Shown here piece by piece: positions 54,396 to 63,172 of a DNA stretch of 64,000 bases. The DNA comes from Novosphingobium sp. SG707 (GTDB lineage: Bacteria > Pseudomonadota > Alphaproteobacteria > Sphingomonadales > Sphingomonadaceae): positions 372,001-436,000 of the forward strand of contig NZ_JAAZQL010000004.1 in the NCBI RefSeq assembly GCF_012275515.1, in the 5' to 3' direction. The notes beneath the pieces are model-generated. The model was not told the DNA's origin and made no database searches. It saw only the letters and a list, made by a program, of their open reading frames with translations. A program made the translations under genes and the position numbers. Positions within the stretch are counted from its first letter, which is position 1. Each line of letters begins with the position of its first letter.

Positions 54396-55364
54396 TCAAT
54401 CATCCCCGCCCGCCGGCGCGGCATGTTCCAGCCCCAGCAGGGTTCCCGCGCCCTCCACAACAATGCGGTCGCCCGGATGCAATACGCCAACCGGCACCTG
54501 CCATCCCGCATCGCCCGCCACCGCGCCGGTCAGCGCGATGCGTTCAAAGCCATCCTTGCCCCGCGCGCGATAGACGAAGAGAGCGCCATCGGAGCGCACC
54601 AGCGCCGCGCGCGGCACCAGCACGCCCGCCTGCCCGGCCGCTGCGCCCATCCGCGCGGGCAGAACGCGGCCAACGCTGGCCGTGCCATCCGCGATGGCCA
54701 GCACGCCTGCGGTCTGCAATTGCGCATCGCCGCCCACCGCCGGACCAAGCACGCGCAGCCGTTTCATCTGCGCGCCCTCGCCCACTTCGACAATCGCGCC
54801 CGCTGGCGGAGGTCCGGCGGGCATGTCGATGCGGATCACCGCCCGCTGCCCCGCCGCCGCCTCGCGCGCCAGACCCGGTATCGCGTTGCAGCCCAGCCGC
54901 GCCAGCCCGGCGCCAAATTCCAGCGCCACGCGTTGGCACGCCAGCGTCAGGCGGGCCTTGTCGCTGGCGGCCTGCGCACTGGCGGCCTGCGCCTCGCGGC
55001 GGGAGGCGTTTCCATCCTGCGCCGCCAGTTCATTCAGCCGTGCCGCCTCCGCGCCCGATGCCGCCACCGCCGCCTGCGCCGCGGTGATCTCCGCCCCGAT
55101 CGCGGCCAGCGGTGACAAGTCGACCGCGCGGGCATAGCCCTGCTGTCCCGCGCTGATCGTTGTGGCGGGCAGCGTAGCCAGTTGCAGCCCGATCTTTGCC
55201 GCATCGACATGGAGCGCGCCATCGGCTTCCGCCGGTTCAGCTGCCTCCTTCTTGGGCGCATCGTCATCATCCGGCACGCTGGCGCCCGAGGCGAAATGCA
55301 GCAGCGCGGCGCCCGCCAGCGCGCCGCCCAGAATATAGCCTGCCACGGCAAGGGGCTGTTTCAT
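54396..55364 (-). CDS. Efflux periplasmic adaptor (MFP family), short
   Basis: Links the RND pump to its outer-membrane channel. The 322-residue protein has an N-terminal membrane anchor (YILGGALAGAALLHFASG), a His/Asp-rich leader (DDDDAPKKEAAEPAEAD), a helical hairpin (about residues 85-150: AAQAAVAASGAEAARLNELAAQ), and a C-terminal membrane-proximal domain (HPGDRIVVEGAGTLLGLE). It is shorter than typical CusB/CzcB adaptors because the barrel-sandwich and hairpin regions are compact. The ATG at 55364 overlaps the channel gene's stop (ATGA). Confidence 0.86.
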   Translation of the reverse strand: MKQPLAVAGYILGGALAGAALLHFASGASVPDDDDAPKKEAAEPAEADGALHVDAAKIGLQLATLPATTISAGQQGYARAVDLSPLAAIGAEITAAQAAVAASGAEAARLNELAAQDGNASRREAQAASAQAASDKARLTLACQRVALEFGAGLARLGCNAIPGLAREAAAGQRAVIRIDMPAGPPPAGAIVEVGEGAQMKRLRVLGPAVGGDAQLQTAGVLAIADGTASVGRVLPARMGAAAGQAGVLVPRAALVRSDGALFVYRARGKDGFERIALTGAVAGDAGWQVPVGVLHPGDRIVVEGAGTLLGLEHAAPAGGDD

Positions 55365-56731
55365 CGCTTGATCTCCATTTCGGGGCCGGAGAGCGGACGG
55401 CGCAGCGCATCTTCCAGCGCCGCATCGGCCCGCTGCACACGCCCCAGCGCATCGGTAAGGGTCAGTTGAGCATCGAGCGCGCCTGCCTGCATGGTCAGCG
55501 CCTCGATGCGGGCCGTCTCGCCCATGGCAAGGCGCTGCTGCGCGCGGCGGGCGGCGGCCATGGCGGCGGGCCATTCGCCGGTCTGCACATGGGCCTGCGC
55601 GTTGCGGGCTGCGCGGCTTTCCTGCGCGGCGGTGTCGATGGCGCCAAGGGCATTGGCGATGGCGGTATGGATCGCCGCCCCCGCCGCCTCGCGCCGGGCC
55701 AGAGCGGCGCGGATCGTGGCACGATTGGCGTCCCACGAGGGCATCGACAGGCCAAGGCCAAAGGGCACCGTCATCGGCCCGCCCGCCCATGTCATCGAGG
55801 GTTGCAGGGTGACTTGCGGATATTGCCGCGCCAGTTCGCCGCGCAGATCCGCCTCGCTCTGGTCATAGGCGGCAACGCTGCGCAGCACATCGGCGCGCGC
55901 GACAACCGCGCCATGGGCCAGCGCGGCATCGGGCACCGGCGCGGCGCTGGCCGGGTCGGCAAAATCGGCCCAAAGAAAATCGGGCAAAGTGGATTGCGGC
56001 AGGCCCAGCGTAGTAGCCAGACGGGCGCGCGCGTCGGCGATGGCGGCGCGATTGTCGTCCAGGGCGCGCTGAGCTTGCCGGGCGGCGATGCGGGCGCTGT
56101 CGCGCTCGATGGCGGCCCCTTCGCCCGCGCGCAGGCGGGCATCGGTGGCGTCCAGAATTTGGGCGCGGATCGCGGCCTGTTGGGTCAGCAAGGGGCCGCG
56201 CATCCGGGCGACCAGCAGGTCGATCAAGGCCCCGCGCGCGGCCATGCGCTCGGCCCAGATCACCTCGGCCAGATCGTGGCGCGCGATCAGCACCGCCACA
56301 TCGGCCCGCCTCAGGCGCGCGGCTTTCACCCCGCCGTAATCGAGCGGCAGGCTGGCGCCAAGGCTGGCCTGCCATGGCTCGGTGGTGGGGTCGTTCGAAT
56401 ATTGCCCGGTCAGGGCAAAGCTGGGTTGGCCCACCTTGCGCGCCGAGGCGGCCTCGCGCATCGCCACGGTCAGCGCCTTTTGCGCCTGGGCAATGCGCGG
56501 ATCATAGAGCATCAATGCGGCCAGCAGCGAAAGCCGGTCAGGCGCATCGGGGGCAACCCGCGCGGCCGGAGCCATGGCGCGCGCGGCGGCGGCCACCTGC
56601 GCGGGATCATAGGCGGCGCTGGCGGCGGCGGAGACCTGCGCGTTCAGGTCCACCGGCACCGGCGGGGCGTGCATACATCCCGCCAGCAGGCCGCAAGCCC
56701 CCAGCCCGATGGGCATTTTCAGCAATTTCAT
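55361..56731 (-). CDS. TolC-family outer membrane channel lipoprotein
   Basis: Outer-membrane exit duct of the efflux system, 456 residues. The signal ends in a lipobox (GLLAGCMH), so it should be a lipoprotein like NodT/CusC. Two similar halves, each a long helical stretch (ALARREAAGAAIHTAIANALGAIDTAAQESRAARNAQ in the second), match the duplicated outer-membrane efflux domain. The ATG at 56731 overlaps the sensor kinase stop (ATGA). Confidence 0.9.
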   Translation of the reverse strand: MKLLKMPIGLGACGLLAGCMHAPPVPVDLNAQVSAAASAAYDPAQVAAAARAMAPAARVAPDAPDRLSLLAALMLYDPRIAQAQKALTVAMREAASARKVGQPSFALTGQYSNDPTTEPWQASLGASLPLDYGGVKAARLRRADVAVLIARHDLAEVIWAERMAARGALIDLLVARMRGPLLTQQAAIRAQILDATDARLRAGEGAAIERDSARIAARQAQRALDDNRAAIADARARLATTLGLPQSTLPDFLWADFADPASAAPVPDAALAHGAVVARADVLRSVAAYDQSEADLRGELARQYPQVTLQPSMTWAGGPMTVPFGLGLSMPSWDANRATIRAALARREAAGAAIHTAIANALGAIDTAAQESRAARNAQAHVQTGEWPAAMAAARRAQQRLAMGETARIEALTMQAGALDAQLTLTDALGRVQRADAALEDALRRPLSGPEMEIKR

Positions 56732-58062
56732 GACGCGCTCTTTCGCGGAAAGGTAAGGGTTACGATCAGGCCCGGCCCTGCATCGCCCAGAGTAAGCGCC
56801 GCGCCATGGGCGTCGGCAATCGCGGCCACGAGGCTGAGACCCAGCCCATGGCCGGGGGTGGAACGCGAGGATTCCAGCCGCACGAAACGGCCCAGCACGC
56901 GGGCGCGGTCGGCCTCGGGAATGCCGGGGCCATTGTCGCGCACCTGCAAGACCACATGCCCCTCGCGCTCCAGCACCGAGATTTCGATGGCCGCGCCCGG
57001 CGGCGTATGGCGCATCGCGTTTTCGACCAGATTGATGAGAACCTGCGCCAGCAATTGCCGGTCGCCCAGCACCATCAGGCCGGGATGCCAGCGCGTCTCC
57101 AGCCTTTTGCCCGCATCCTCGGCCAGCAGGTCGAGCGTTTCGGACAATTCCCCCAGCAGGGCCGCCAGATCGAGCCGGGTGAAGGCGCGGCGCAGGCTGC
57201 CCTCCTCGACCTCGGAAATGCGCAGGATCGCCTCGAACAGCTCCAGCACCTCATCCGTGCGGGCCAGCGCCATGGCGACCTGCTCGCCCCCATGTGCCGC
57301 CATGCGCTCCAGATGGTTGCGCAGGCCCGTCAAAGGCGTGCGCAGATCATGGGCCAGATCGGCGCTGACCTGTCGCAGATTGGCGATCAGCGAGGTGATC
57401 TGATCGAGCATGGCGTTGAGCGAGGCGGCCACGCGGTCGAACTCGTCGCCATTGTGGCCCACGGGTGCGCGGCGGGCAAAATCGCCCGCGACAATGGCCG
57501 AGGCCGTATCCTCGATCACCGCCAGTTTGGAGCGCAGATAGCGCGCCAGAACCAGCGCTCCGCCCACGCCAATGCCCAGCAGCACCAGCATGGCCCCGGC
57601 AAAAATGCCAAGGATCGCGCGGTCGATGGCCTGAAGATCCTCCAGATCGGCGGCCACCACCAGCCGTTCGCCGCCCGGCAGCAGCGTAACCTTGGCGCGC
57701 GCGGTGTCGGGGCCTTCGAGAGGATCGAGAAAGGTGATGCGGTGCCAGCCCGGCGCCGGGGCAGCCGTGGCCAGATTGCCCGCCAGATGCCGCCCGTCGG
57801 CCGCAAACACCGCCGTGCCCAGCGAGATCGGGCCGGGGCTGTGCTGCATCGCCACCGCGCGCGACAGGCCGGCCAGGCCATCGTCGCGATATTCGGCCAT
57901 CAACGCGGCGCTGGCATGTTCGACGCTCAGGTTGATCTGGCGGGAAAAGGCGGCATGCGTGGCCAGATAGACCGCGCCCGCCACCAGCAGCATCGCCACC
58001 GCATAGGCGCAAAAGCTGATCAGCGCGATGCGCCGCGCCGCGCTGGCCCGCAGCCCGATCAT
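56728..58062 (-). CDS. Sensor histidine kinase of the efflux operon
   Basis: A 444-residue membrane histidine kinase. Two transmembrane helices (ALISFCAYAVAMLLVAGAVYLA and LGIFAGAMLVLLGIGVGGALVL) flank a periplasmic sensor of about 120 residues; a HAMP region follows (AVIEDTASAIVAGDFARRAP), then the H-box DLAHDLRTPLTGLRNHLERM with the phosphorylated His, N-box LINLVENAMRHTPPG, G1 DNGPGIP and G2 GHGLGLSLV. It is closest in layout to CusS-like metal sensors. The ATG at 58062 overlaps the regulator stop (ATGA). Confidence 0.93.
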   Translation of the reverse strand: MIGLRASAARRIALISFCAYAVAMLLVAGAVYLATHAAFSRQINLSVEHASAALMAEYRDDGLAGLSRAVAMQHSPGPISLGTAVFAADGRHLAGNLATAAPAPGWHRITFLDPLEGPDTARAKVTLLPGGERLVVAADLEDLQAIDRAILGIFAGAMLVLLGIGVGGALVLARYLRSKLAVIEDTASAIVAGDFARRAPVGHNGDEFDRVAASLNAMLDQITSLIANLRQVSADLAHDLRTPLTGLRNHLERMAAHGGEQVAMALARTDEVLELFEAILRISEVEEGSLRRAFTRLDLAALLGELSETLDLLAEDAGKRLETRWHPGLMVLGDRQLLAQVLINLVENAMRHTPPGAAIEISVLEREGHVVLQVRDNGPGIPEADRARVLGRFVRLESSRSTPGHGLGLSLVAAIADAHGAALTLGDAGPGLIVTLTFPRKSAS

Positions 58063-58727
58063 GATGCCCGCACCCGATAGCCCATGCCGCGCACCGTTTC
58101 GATGGCATCCTCGGCAAAACCCTCGTTCAGTTTCGAGCGCAGGCGGCTCATATGGGTTTCGACGATCTTGGTCTGCGGGTCGAAATGGAAATCCCACACC
58201 CGTTCGAGCAGCATCGTGCGGGTGAGAAAACCTCCGCCCGCACGCACCAGTTCTTCAAGCAGGCGAAATTCGCGCGGCTGCAACAGGATAACGCGCCCCT
58301 CGCGCGTCACCTGCCGAGTGCGCAGATCGAGCGCGATGCCGCCAAAGCTCGGCCCGGTATCCACCGTGGCCGTCCGCCGCGTCAGCGCGTTGATCCGCGC
58401 GACCAGTTCGCTGATGGCAAAGGGTTTGACCAGATAATCATCGGCGCCTGCGTCCAGCCCATCAACCCGATCCTCGATCCGGCCCAGCGCGGTCAGCATC
58501 AGCACGGGAAGGCCATGCCCGCCCCCGCGCAGGGCGCGCAGCACCGCGATCCCGTCCATATCGGGCAGCATCCGGTCGAGCACCAGAATATCGGCGCCGG
58601 AATCGCGCGCCCATTCCAGCGCCTGCGCCCCGCTGGCCGTGGCCATCACGCGATGCCCCAGTTCGCCGAGGGCATCCTCGACGAATTGGCGCGTATCGGG
58701 ATCGTCCTCGGCCAGAAGAATGTTCAT
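58059..58727 (-). CDS. OmpR-family response regulator of the efflux operon
   Basis: A 222-residue DNA-binding response regulator. The receiver domain has the acidic pocket (EDD at residues 7-9), the phospho-acceptor Asp in ILVLDRMLPDMDG, the switch Thr in LTAL and Lys in VKPF. The winged helix C-terminal domain (LLQPREFRLLEELVRAGGGFLTRTMLLERVWD, THMSRLRSKLNE) follows. First gene of the operon regulator-kinase-channel-adaptor-pump; metal-responsive autoregulation is likely but no operator could be placed upstream. Confidence 0.94.
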   Translation of the reverse strand: MNILLAEDDPDTRQFVEDALGELGHRVMATASGAQALEWARDSGADILVLDRMLPDMDGIAVLRALRGGGHGLPVLMLTALGRIEDRVDGLDAGADDYLVKPFAISELVARINALTRRTATVDTGPSFGGIALDLRTRQVTREGRVILLQPREFRLLEELVRAGGGFLTRTMLLERVWDFHFDPQTKIVETHMSRLRSKLNEGFAEDAIETVRGMGYRVRAS

Positions 58728-58817
58728 GCGGATCGGGCTCACTAGCGGCGTTGGCCACCGCATAACCCATTCCGATAGGCGATGGTGGATACAATTTGCC
58801 AACCATCGCGCGTGGGT

Positions 58818-59903
58818 TTACCCGGCCTTGCCCTCTTCGTGCAGGGCGATCTGTTCGGCAATATGCCCGCGCCACAGGGCGCAGAGCAGGTCGGTCTGGG
58901 TAATCATCCCAAGCAGATGGCCGCGCGCATCGACCACCAGCGCCTCGTGATACATCCCGCCCGACAGGATCGGCAGCAATTCGTCAATCGGCGCATCGGC
59001 CGCGGCAATACAGGGCGAAGTGTCCATCACCTGCCCCACCCTCGCCTCATCCCCCACCGAGACGAGGCTGTCGAGGCGCAGCAATCCTTCGAGCCGCCCT
59101 TCGGCATCAACCACAGGCAGCGCGCCGATCCGATGCCCGCCAAACAGCGCCACCGCCCGCGCCAGATCATCCTCAGGGCGCAGCGTCAGGCCGTCCTCGC
59201 GCATGATCTGTTCGCAACGGATCGTGCCGTGCAAGCGGCGATAGGCGCGGGTTTCGACCTGACGGAACAAAGTGTCGAGATCCTCGCTGCTGACGTCGAG
59301 CAATTGGTCATATTGGGAAAGGACCGATTCGATGTCCGCCATCGAAAAGCCCGCCCGCGCAGGCCCCGGCGCGGCAAATTGCGCGGCGCGATGGGGATAA
59401 TTGCCCCGCACCGCCGAATTGTACAAAATGCCAAAACCCACCAGCAAGGCGCTGTCCAGCGCCACCGGCACCAGCGCAAAGGACCAGCCCGCCGCCACAA
59501 CCGCCTTGCCGCCGATCACACAGGTCAGCGCGCAGGCCCCGCCCGGGGGATGCAGGCAGCGCGCAAGGCTCATCGCGGCAATCGCGCTGGCCACGGCAAG
59601 GCAGGCCGCATAGGCCGGATCGCCCAGCACCTTCATCCAGAAAATGCCGCATAAAGCCGAAACCGTATTGCCCCCCACAATCGCCCAGGGCTGGGCCAAA
59701 GGGCTGGCCGGGACGGCAAAGAGCAGCACCGCCGAAGCCCCGATGGGCGCGATCAGCAAGGGCAGGCCCAGCCCCAGCTCGGGCCAGAAGCGCACCACCA
59801 GCCCCGCCGCCAGAATGCCGAAGGCCGCACCCAGCCCCGCCGTCCACAGGCGCGAGGTCGTGGGCGCGCTCTGGACGCCGACCCAATGGAACAGATTGTT
59901 CAC
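58818..59903 (-). CDS. HPP-family membrane protein with two CBS domains
   Basis: A 361-residue fusion. The N-terminal half has four hydrophobic helices of the HPP family, with HPPGGACAL as the name-giving motif and APIGASAVLLFAVP. HPP proteins of cyanobacteria and plastids transport nitrite. The C-terminal part (about residues 230-350) has two CBS domains (IMREDGLTLRPEDDLARAV and VMDTSPCIAAADAPIDELL), which usually sense adenosine nucleotides. The GTG at 59903 is used; a GTG at 59921 overlapping the regulator stop (GTGA) is equally possible. It follows the Rrf2 gene and is probably co-transcribed with it. Confidence 0.87.
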   Translation of the reverse strand: MNNLFHWVGVQSAPTTSRLWTAGLGAAFGILAAGLVVRFWPELGLGLPLLIAPIGASAVLLFAVPASPLAQPWAIVGGNTVSALCGIFWMKVLGDPAYAACLAVASAIAAMSLARCLHPPGGACALTCVIGGKAVVAAGWSFALVPVALDSALLVGFGILYNSAVRGNYPHRAAQFAAPGPARAGFSMADIESVLSQYDQLLDVSSEDLDTLFRQVETRAYRRLHGTIRCEQIMREDGLTLRPEDDLARAVALFGGHRIGALPVVDAEGRLEGLLRLDSLVSVGDEARVGQVMDTSPCIAAADAPIDELLPILSGGMYHEALVVDARGHLLGMITQTDLLCALWRGHIAEQIALHEEGKAG

Positions 59904-59917
59904 CCCCCGCAAAGCTC

Positions 59918-60319
59918 TCACCCCTTCAGCACATCGGCCAGCGAATATTGCGCCAGCACATCGGCAAAGGCCCCGCGCGCCCGCGCAAACACGCCCGGCA
60001 GACCGCAGCGCCGCAACAGCGCGCAGCCCGCGCAATCGACCATCCCGCAATCTGGCTCCATCGCGGCAACAACGGCCCCGATATTGATGTCCGCCGGATC
60101 GCGCGCCAGCCGGATGCCGCCGCCGCGCCCGCGCGTGGCCTCGATAAAACCGGCATGGGCCAATTGGTTGGCGATCTTCATCAGATGGGTGCGCGAAATA
60201 TCCTGCGCGGCGGCAACATCGGCAATCGCCACGCGGCCGCCCTCCAACTGAGCCTTATTGGATTGGGCCAGATCAATCAGCAGGCGCAGCGCATAATCGG
60301 TGTGTCGGGTCAATTGCAT
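59918..60319 (-). CDS. Rrf2-family iron-sulfur regulator (NsrR-like)
   Basis: A 133-residue winged helix-turn-helix repressor. The opening MQLTRHTDYALRLLIDLA and RTHLMKIANQLAHAGFIEATRGRGGGIRLA match NsrR-type Rrf2 proteins. Four cysteines in CGMVDCAGCALLRRC can hold an iron-sulfur cluster sensing nitric oxide. It is divergent from hcp and the gap contains palindromes of the NsrR type, so it likely represses hcp and itself. Confidence 0.88.
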   Translation of the reverse strand: MQLTRHTDYALRLLIDLAQSNKAQLEGGRVAIADVAAAQDISRTHLMKIANQLAHAGFIEATRGRGGGIRLARDPADINIGAVVAAMEPDCGMVDCAGCALLRRCGLPGVFARARGAFADVLAQYSLADVLKG

Positions 60320-60331
60320 GGGTTGGGCAAT

Positions 60332-60362
60332 AAGATGCAATTTGATTCATCTCAAATGAATC
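60332..60362. promoter_or_regulatory. NsrR-like operators between the Rrf2 gene and hcp
   Basis: Two overlapping palindromes: AAGATGCAA/TTGATTCATCT starting at 60332 (imperfect 12-bp arms) and GATTCAT-CTCAA-ATGAATC at 60344-60362 (perfect 7-bp arms). The first resembles the NsrR consensus half-site AAGATGC. Location in the 97-base divergent gap supports control of both genes. Confidence 0.7.
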
Positions 60363-60416
60363 TTTCCCGGACGCGGATAAGTGGGTTTTGAAAGTCATCT
60401 TATCTGGAGATCCCCC

Positions 60417-62057
60417 ATGTATTGCGTCCAATGCGAACAATCGAACAAGGGCGGCTGCGCTGTCAAAGTCGGCTCTTGCGGCAAGAGCGCAACCGTGGCC
60501 GACATGCAGGACGTGCTGCTGCGCTTGATGCAGGGGGTCTCGGCCTATGCCGACCGGGCAGCGGCCAAGGGCGCGCGCGATGAACAGGTCGACGCCTTTA
60601 CCCCCCACGCGTGGTTCACCACGCTGACCAATGTGAATTTCGACGCAGGCCGTTTCGATGCGCTGATCACGCAGGCGCTGGAAATGCGCGAGCGGGCGAA
60701 GGCCTGCGCCATCGCGGCGGGCGCCGACCTGTCGGACCTGCCTGAACCGCCCACATGGAACCCCGGCGCCAACGCCGAGGAATGGGCCGAAGCCGCCCCC
60801 TTTGCCGCGATCCAGCGCTTTATGGACCGCGACGGCCCCAGCATCGTGGGCCTGCGCAACCTGATCCTTTATGGCCTGAAGGGCACGGCGGCCTATAGCG
60901 AACATGCCCGCGTGCTGGGCCATGAGGAAGCGGCGATCTGCGCCGAATTCCACCGCATTTCGGCCTTTCTGGCGGGCGACCCGACCGACATGGGCGCGCT
61001 GATCGCGCAATCGCTGGCGGTGGGCGCGATGAACCTGAAAGTGATGGAGCTGCTCGATGCTGCCAACACGACCCGTTTCGGCCATCCCGAAGTGACGATG
61101 GTACGCATGACCCCGGTGCAGGGCAAGGCGCTGCTGGTGTCGGGCCATGACATGGGCGATCTGGAGGCCATCCTACAGCAGACCGAGGGCAAGGGCATCA
61201 ACGTCTATACCCATGGCGAACTGATGCCCGCCAATGCCTATCCGGGTCTGAAGAAATATGCTCATCTGGTCGGCAATTACGGCGGCGCATGGCAGGACCA
61301 GCAGCGCGATTTCGACGCCTTCCCCGGCGCCATCGTGATGACCTCGAACTGCCTGATCAATCCCGAAATCAAGGGCTATGGCGACCGGATCTTTACCGCA
61401 GGGCCGGTGGGCTGGGCGGGTATTCCGCATCTGACCGACCATGATTTCGCCCCCGCCATTGCCTGCGCGCTGGCCCAGCCCGGTTTTGCCGCCGATGCCC
61501 CCGAACAGCGCATCCCGGCCGGTTTTGCCCGAAACACCGTGATGGGCGTGGCCGACACTTTGCTCGACATGATCGGCAAGGGCGATGTGAAGAACCTGTT
61601 CCTGATCGGCGGCTGCGACGGGGCGCGTCCGGGCCGCAATTATTTCCACGATCTGGCCGTCGCCACGCCCAAGGACAGCCTCGTGCTGACGCTGGGCTGC
61701 GGCAAGTTCCGCTTCAACCGCGAGGATATGGGCGACATCAACGGCGTGCCGCGCGTGCTGGACATGGGCCAGTGCAACGATGCCTTTTCCGCCATTCAGG
61801 TCGCGGTCGCGGTGGCTGGCGCGCTGGGCTGCGGGGTGAATGATCTGCCGCTGCATTACGCGATCAGCTGGTTTGAACAGAAGGCCACCGCCGTGCTGCT
61901 GACCATGCTGCATCTGGGGATCAGGAAGATCCACCTTGGCCCCACGCTGCCGCAATTCCTGACGCCCGAGGTTCTGGGCGTGCTGGTGGAGAACTTCGAC
62001 ATCCGCCCGACCGGCGAAGCGAAGGAAGATCTGGCCCGGATGCTTCAGGCGGCCTGA
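60417..62057 (+). CDS. hcp: Hydroxylamine reductase / hybrid-cluster protein
   Basis: A 546-residue hybrid-cluster protein, known as a nitric oxide reductase under nitrosative stress and able to reduce hydroxylamine. N-terminal cysteines C3, C6, C14 and C21 bind the first iron-sulfur cluster (spacing CX2CX7CX6C). Hybrid-cluster ligands lie in TSNCLINPE, GGCDGARPGRNYF, LGCGKFRFN, GQCNDAFSA and WFEQKATAVLL. TGGAGATCC precedes the ATG at 60417. No hcr reductase gene is adjacent. It ends before a perfect 12-bp terminator hairpin. Confidence 0.97.
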   Translation: MYCVQCEQSNKGGCAVKVGSCGKSATVADMQDVLLRLMQGVSAYADRAAAKGARDEQVDAFTPHAWFTTLTNVNFDAGRFDALITQALEMRERAKACAIAAGADLSDLPEPPTWNPGANAEEWAEAAPFAAIQRFMDRDGPSIVGLRNLILYGLKGTAAYSEHARVLGHEEAAICAEFHRISAFLAGDPTDMGALIAQSLAVGAMNLKVMELLDAANTTRFGHPEVTMVRMTPVQGKALLVSGHDMGDLEAILQQTEGKGINVYTHGELMPANAYPGLKKYAHLVGNYGGAWQDQQRDFDAFPGAIVMTSNCLINPEIKGYGDRIFTAGPVGWAGIPHLTDHDFAPAIACALAQPGFAADAPEQRIPAGFARNTVMGVADTLLDMIGKGDVKNLFLIGGCDGARPGRNYFHDLAVATPKDSLVLTLGCGKFRFNREDMGDINGVPRVLDMGQCNDAFSAIQVAVAVAGALGCGVNDLPLHYAISWFEQKATAVLLTMLHLGIRKIHLGPTLPQFLTPEVLGVLVENFDIRPTGEAKEDLARMLQAA

Positions 62058-62074
62058 TCCGGCCCGACAAAGAT

Positions 62075-62104
62075 TGGCGGCCCCGACCAAAATCGGGGCC
62101 GCCA
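62075..62104. terminator. Terminator of hcp
   Basis: Perfect 12-bp stem 62075-62086/62093-62104 with loop CCAAAA, followed by TAGTTT. It lies in the convergent gap before the metallo-hydrolase gene. Confidence 0.85.
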
Positions 62105-62151
62105 TAGTTTAGGCCACGCCTTAGGGCAGCAATGGCCGGAAATTCCCCCCC

Positions 62152-63132
62152 TCAGAACCGTTCCATGTCCTTGGCGATGACCACGGGGCCCTTGAACAGC
62201 CGCCCGATCTGATCGCGATACATCGCATCGGCGCCCTGCACCGCGCCCCCGGCGATATGGGTGACCACCACCTTGCCGACGCCCGCGCTCGCCGCCATTT
62301 CACCGATGGCCTGCGTGGAAAGGTGATGGCGCGTCAGATGCTCGGCCATATGCGTCTTTTCCTCGGGCGAAATGTGCTGCACACGGCGGCCCATCTGGGC
62401 CAGCGTATTGTCCAGATCGATCATCTCGGTCACCAGCATGTCCGCCCCCTTGGCCAGTTGCGTCACCTTCTCGCTGGGCCCGGTGTCGCCGGTATAGATG
62501 ATCGAACGCCCGGGCAGATCAAAGCGATAGGACAGCGAACGAAAGGTATGCTCTTCGGGGCTGCCGGGGGTAAAACTGTAGTGTGTATTGGTGGCCACCC
62601 GAACCGTGAATGCGTCCAGTTTCACCACCGCGCCATCGTCAAGCTCGACCACGTTGATATTGGTCGCCGGATCAATCGGCACCTCGCCCGGAATGCCAAA
62701 GCCCGAGCGCGCGCTGGGCCGCATCGCCGCGATCAGGCCTGCCACGATCTCCTTCATCCCCGGCGGGCCATAGATGGTCAGCGGCCTGACCGTGCGCGTC
62801 TGCAGACGCAGGCCCAGCACCGCGTAAAGCCCGCCCAGATGGTCGAAATGGATATGGCTGATCCAGACGGTGCGCAGATCGGGATAGTCGGCGCCCGCGT
62901 CCGCCATCGCGGTCATCGCGCCATCGCCGGTGTCGATCAGATGCGCCTCGCCCGCGCGGACCAGCAGATTGGCCGGTTCATTGCGCCCCGGGCGCGGCAT
63001 CGGCCCGCCCATCGTGCCCAGCGTCACCCATGTGTAGGCGTCCTTGGCAGGCGGCGCGGCGACAGGTTGGGCCGCAACAGGTTGCGCGAGCAGCAGGCCC
63101 GCCAGCAGGATCATTTTCTTCGCCATACTCAT
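62152..63132 (-). CDS. Exported metallo-beta-lactamase-fold hydrolase
   Basis: A 326-residue MBL-fold hydrolase with a signal peptide (MILLAGLLLAQPVAAQPVAA, containing a duplicated AQPVA). Zinc ligands are visible in SHIHFDHLGG, a His in NTHYSF, Asp in TGDTGPSE and His in VVTHIAGGA. The family includes ribonuclease Z-like and other phosphodiesterases; the GTMGGPMPRPGRNEPANLL start resembles RNase Z-like exported members. The ATG at 63132 has a GGGAG upstream. A homologous partial gene lies 40 bases upstream on the same strand. Confidence 0.87.
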   Translation of the reverse strand: MSMAKKMILLAGLLLAQPVAAQPVAAPPAKDAYTWVTLGTMGGPMPRPGRNEPANLLVRAGEAHLIDTGDGAMTAMADAGADYPDLRTVWISHIHFDHLGGLYAVLGLRLQTRTVRPLTIYGPPGMKEIVAGLIAAMRPSARSGFGIPGEVPIDPATNINVVELDDGAVVKLDAFTVRVATNTHYSFTPGSPEEHTFRSLSYRFDLPGRSIIYTGDTGPSEKVTQLAKGADMLVTEMIDLDNTLAQMGRRVQHISPEEKTHMAEHLTRHHLSTQAIGEMAASAGVGKVVVTHIAGGAVQGADAMYRDQIGRLFKGPVVIAKDMERF

Positions 63133-63172
63133 CTCCCTTCCGGGCGCGGACAGGGGGCCGCGCCGGTTGTTT

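Noticed and set aside
51903..55115. 1070-codon open frame on the plus strand
   Set aside because: Antisense to the RND pump and adaptor genes; rich in Arg, His and Gln, with no domain. A GC-rich shadow frame.
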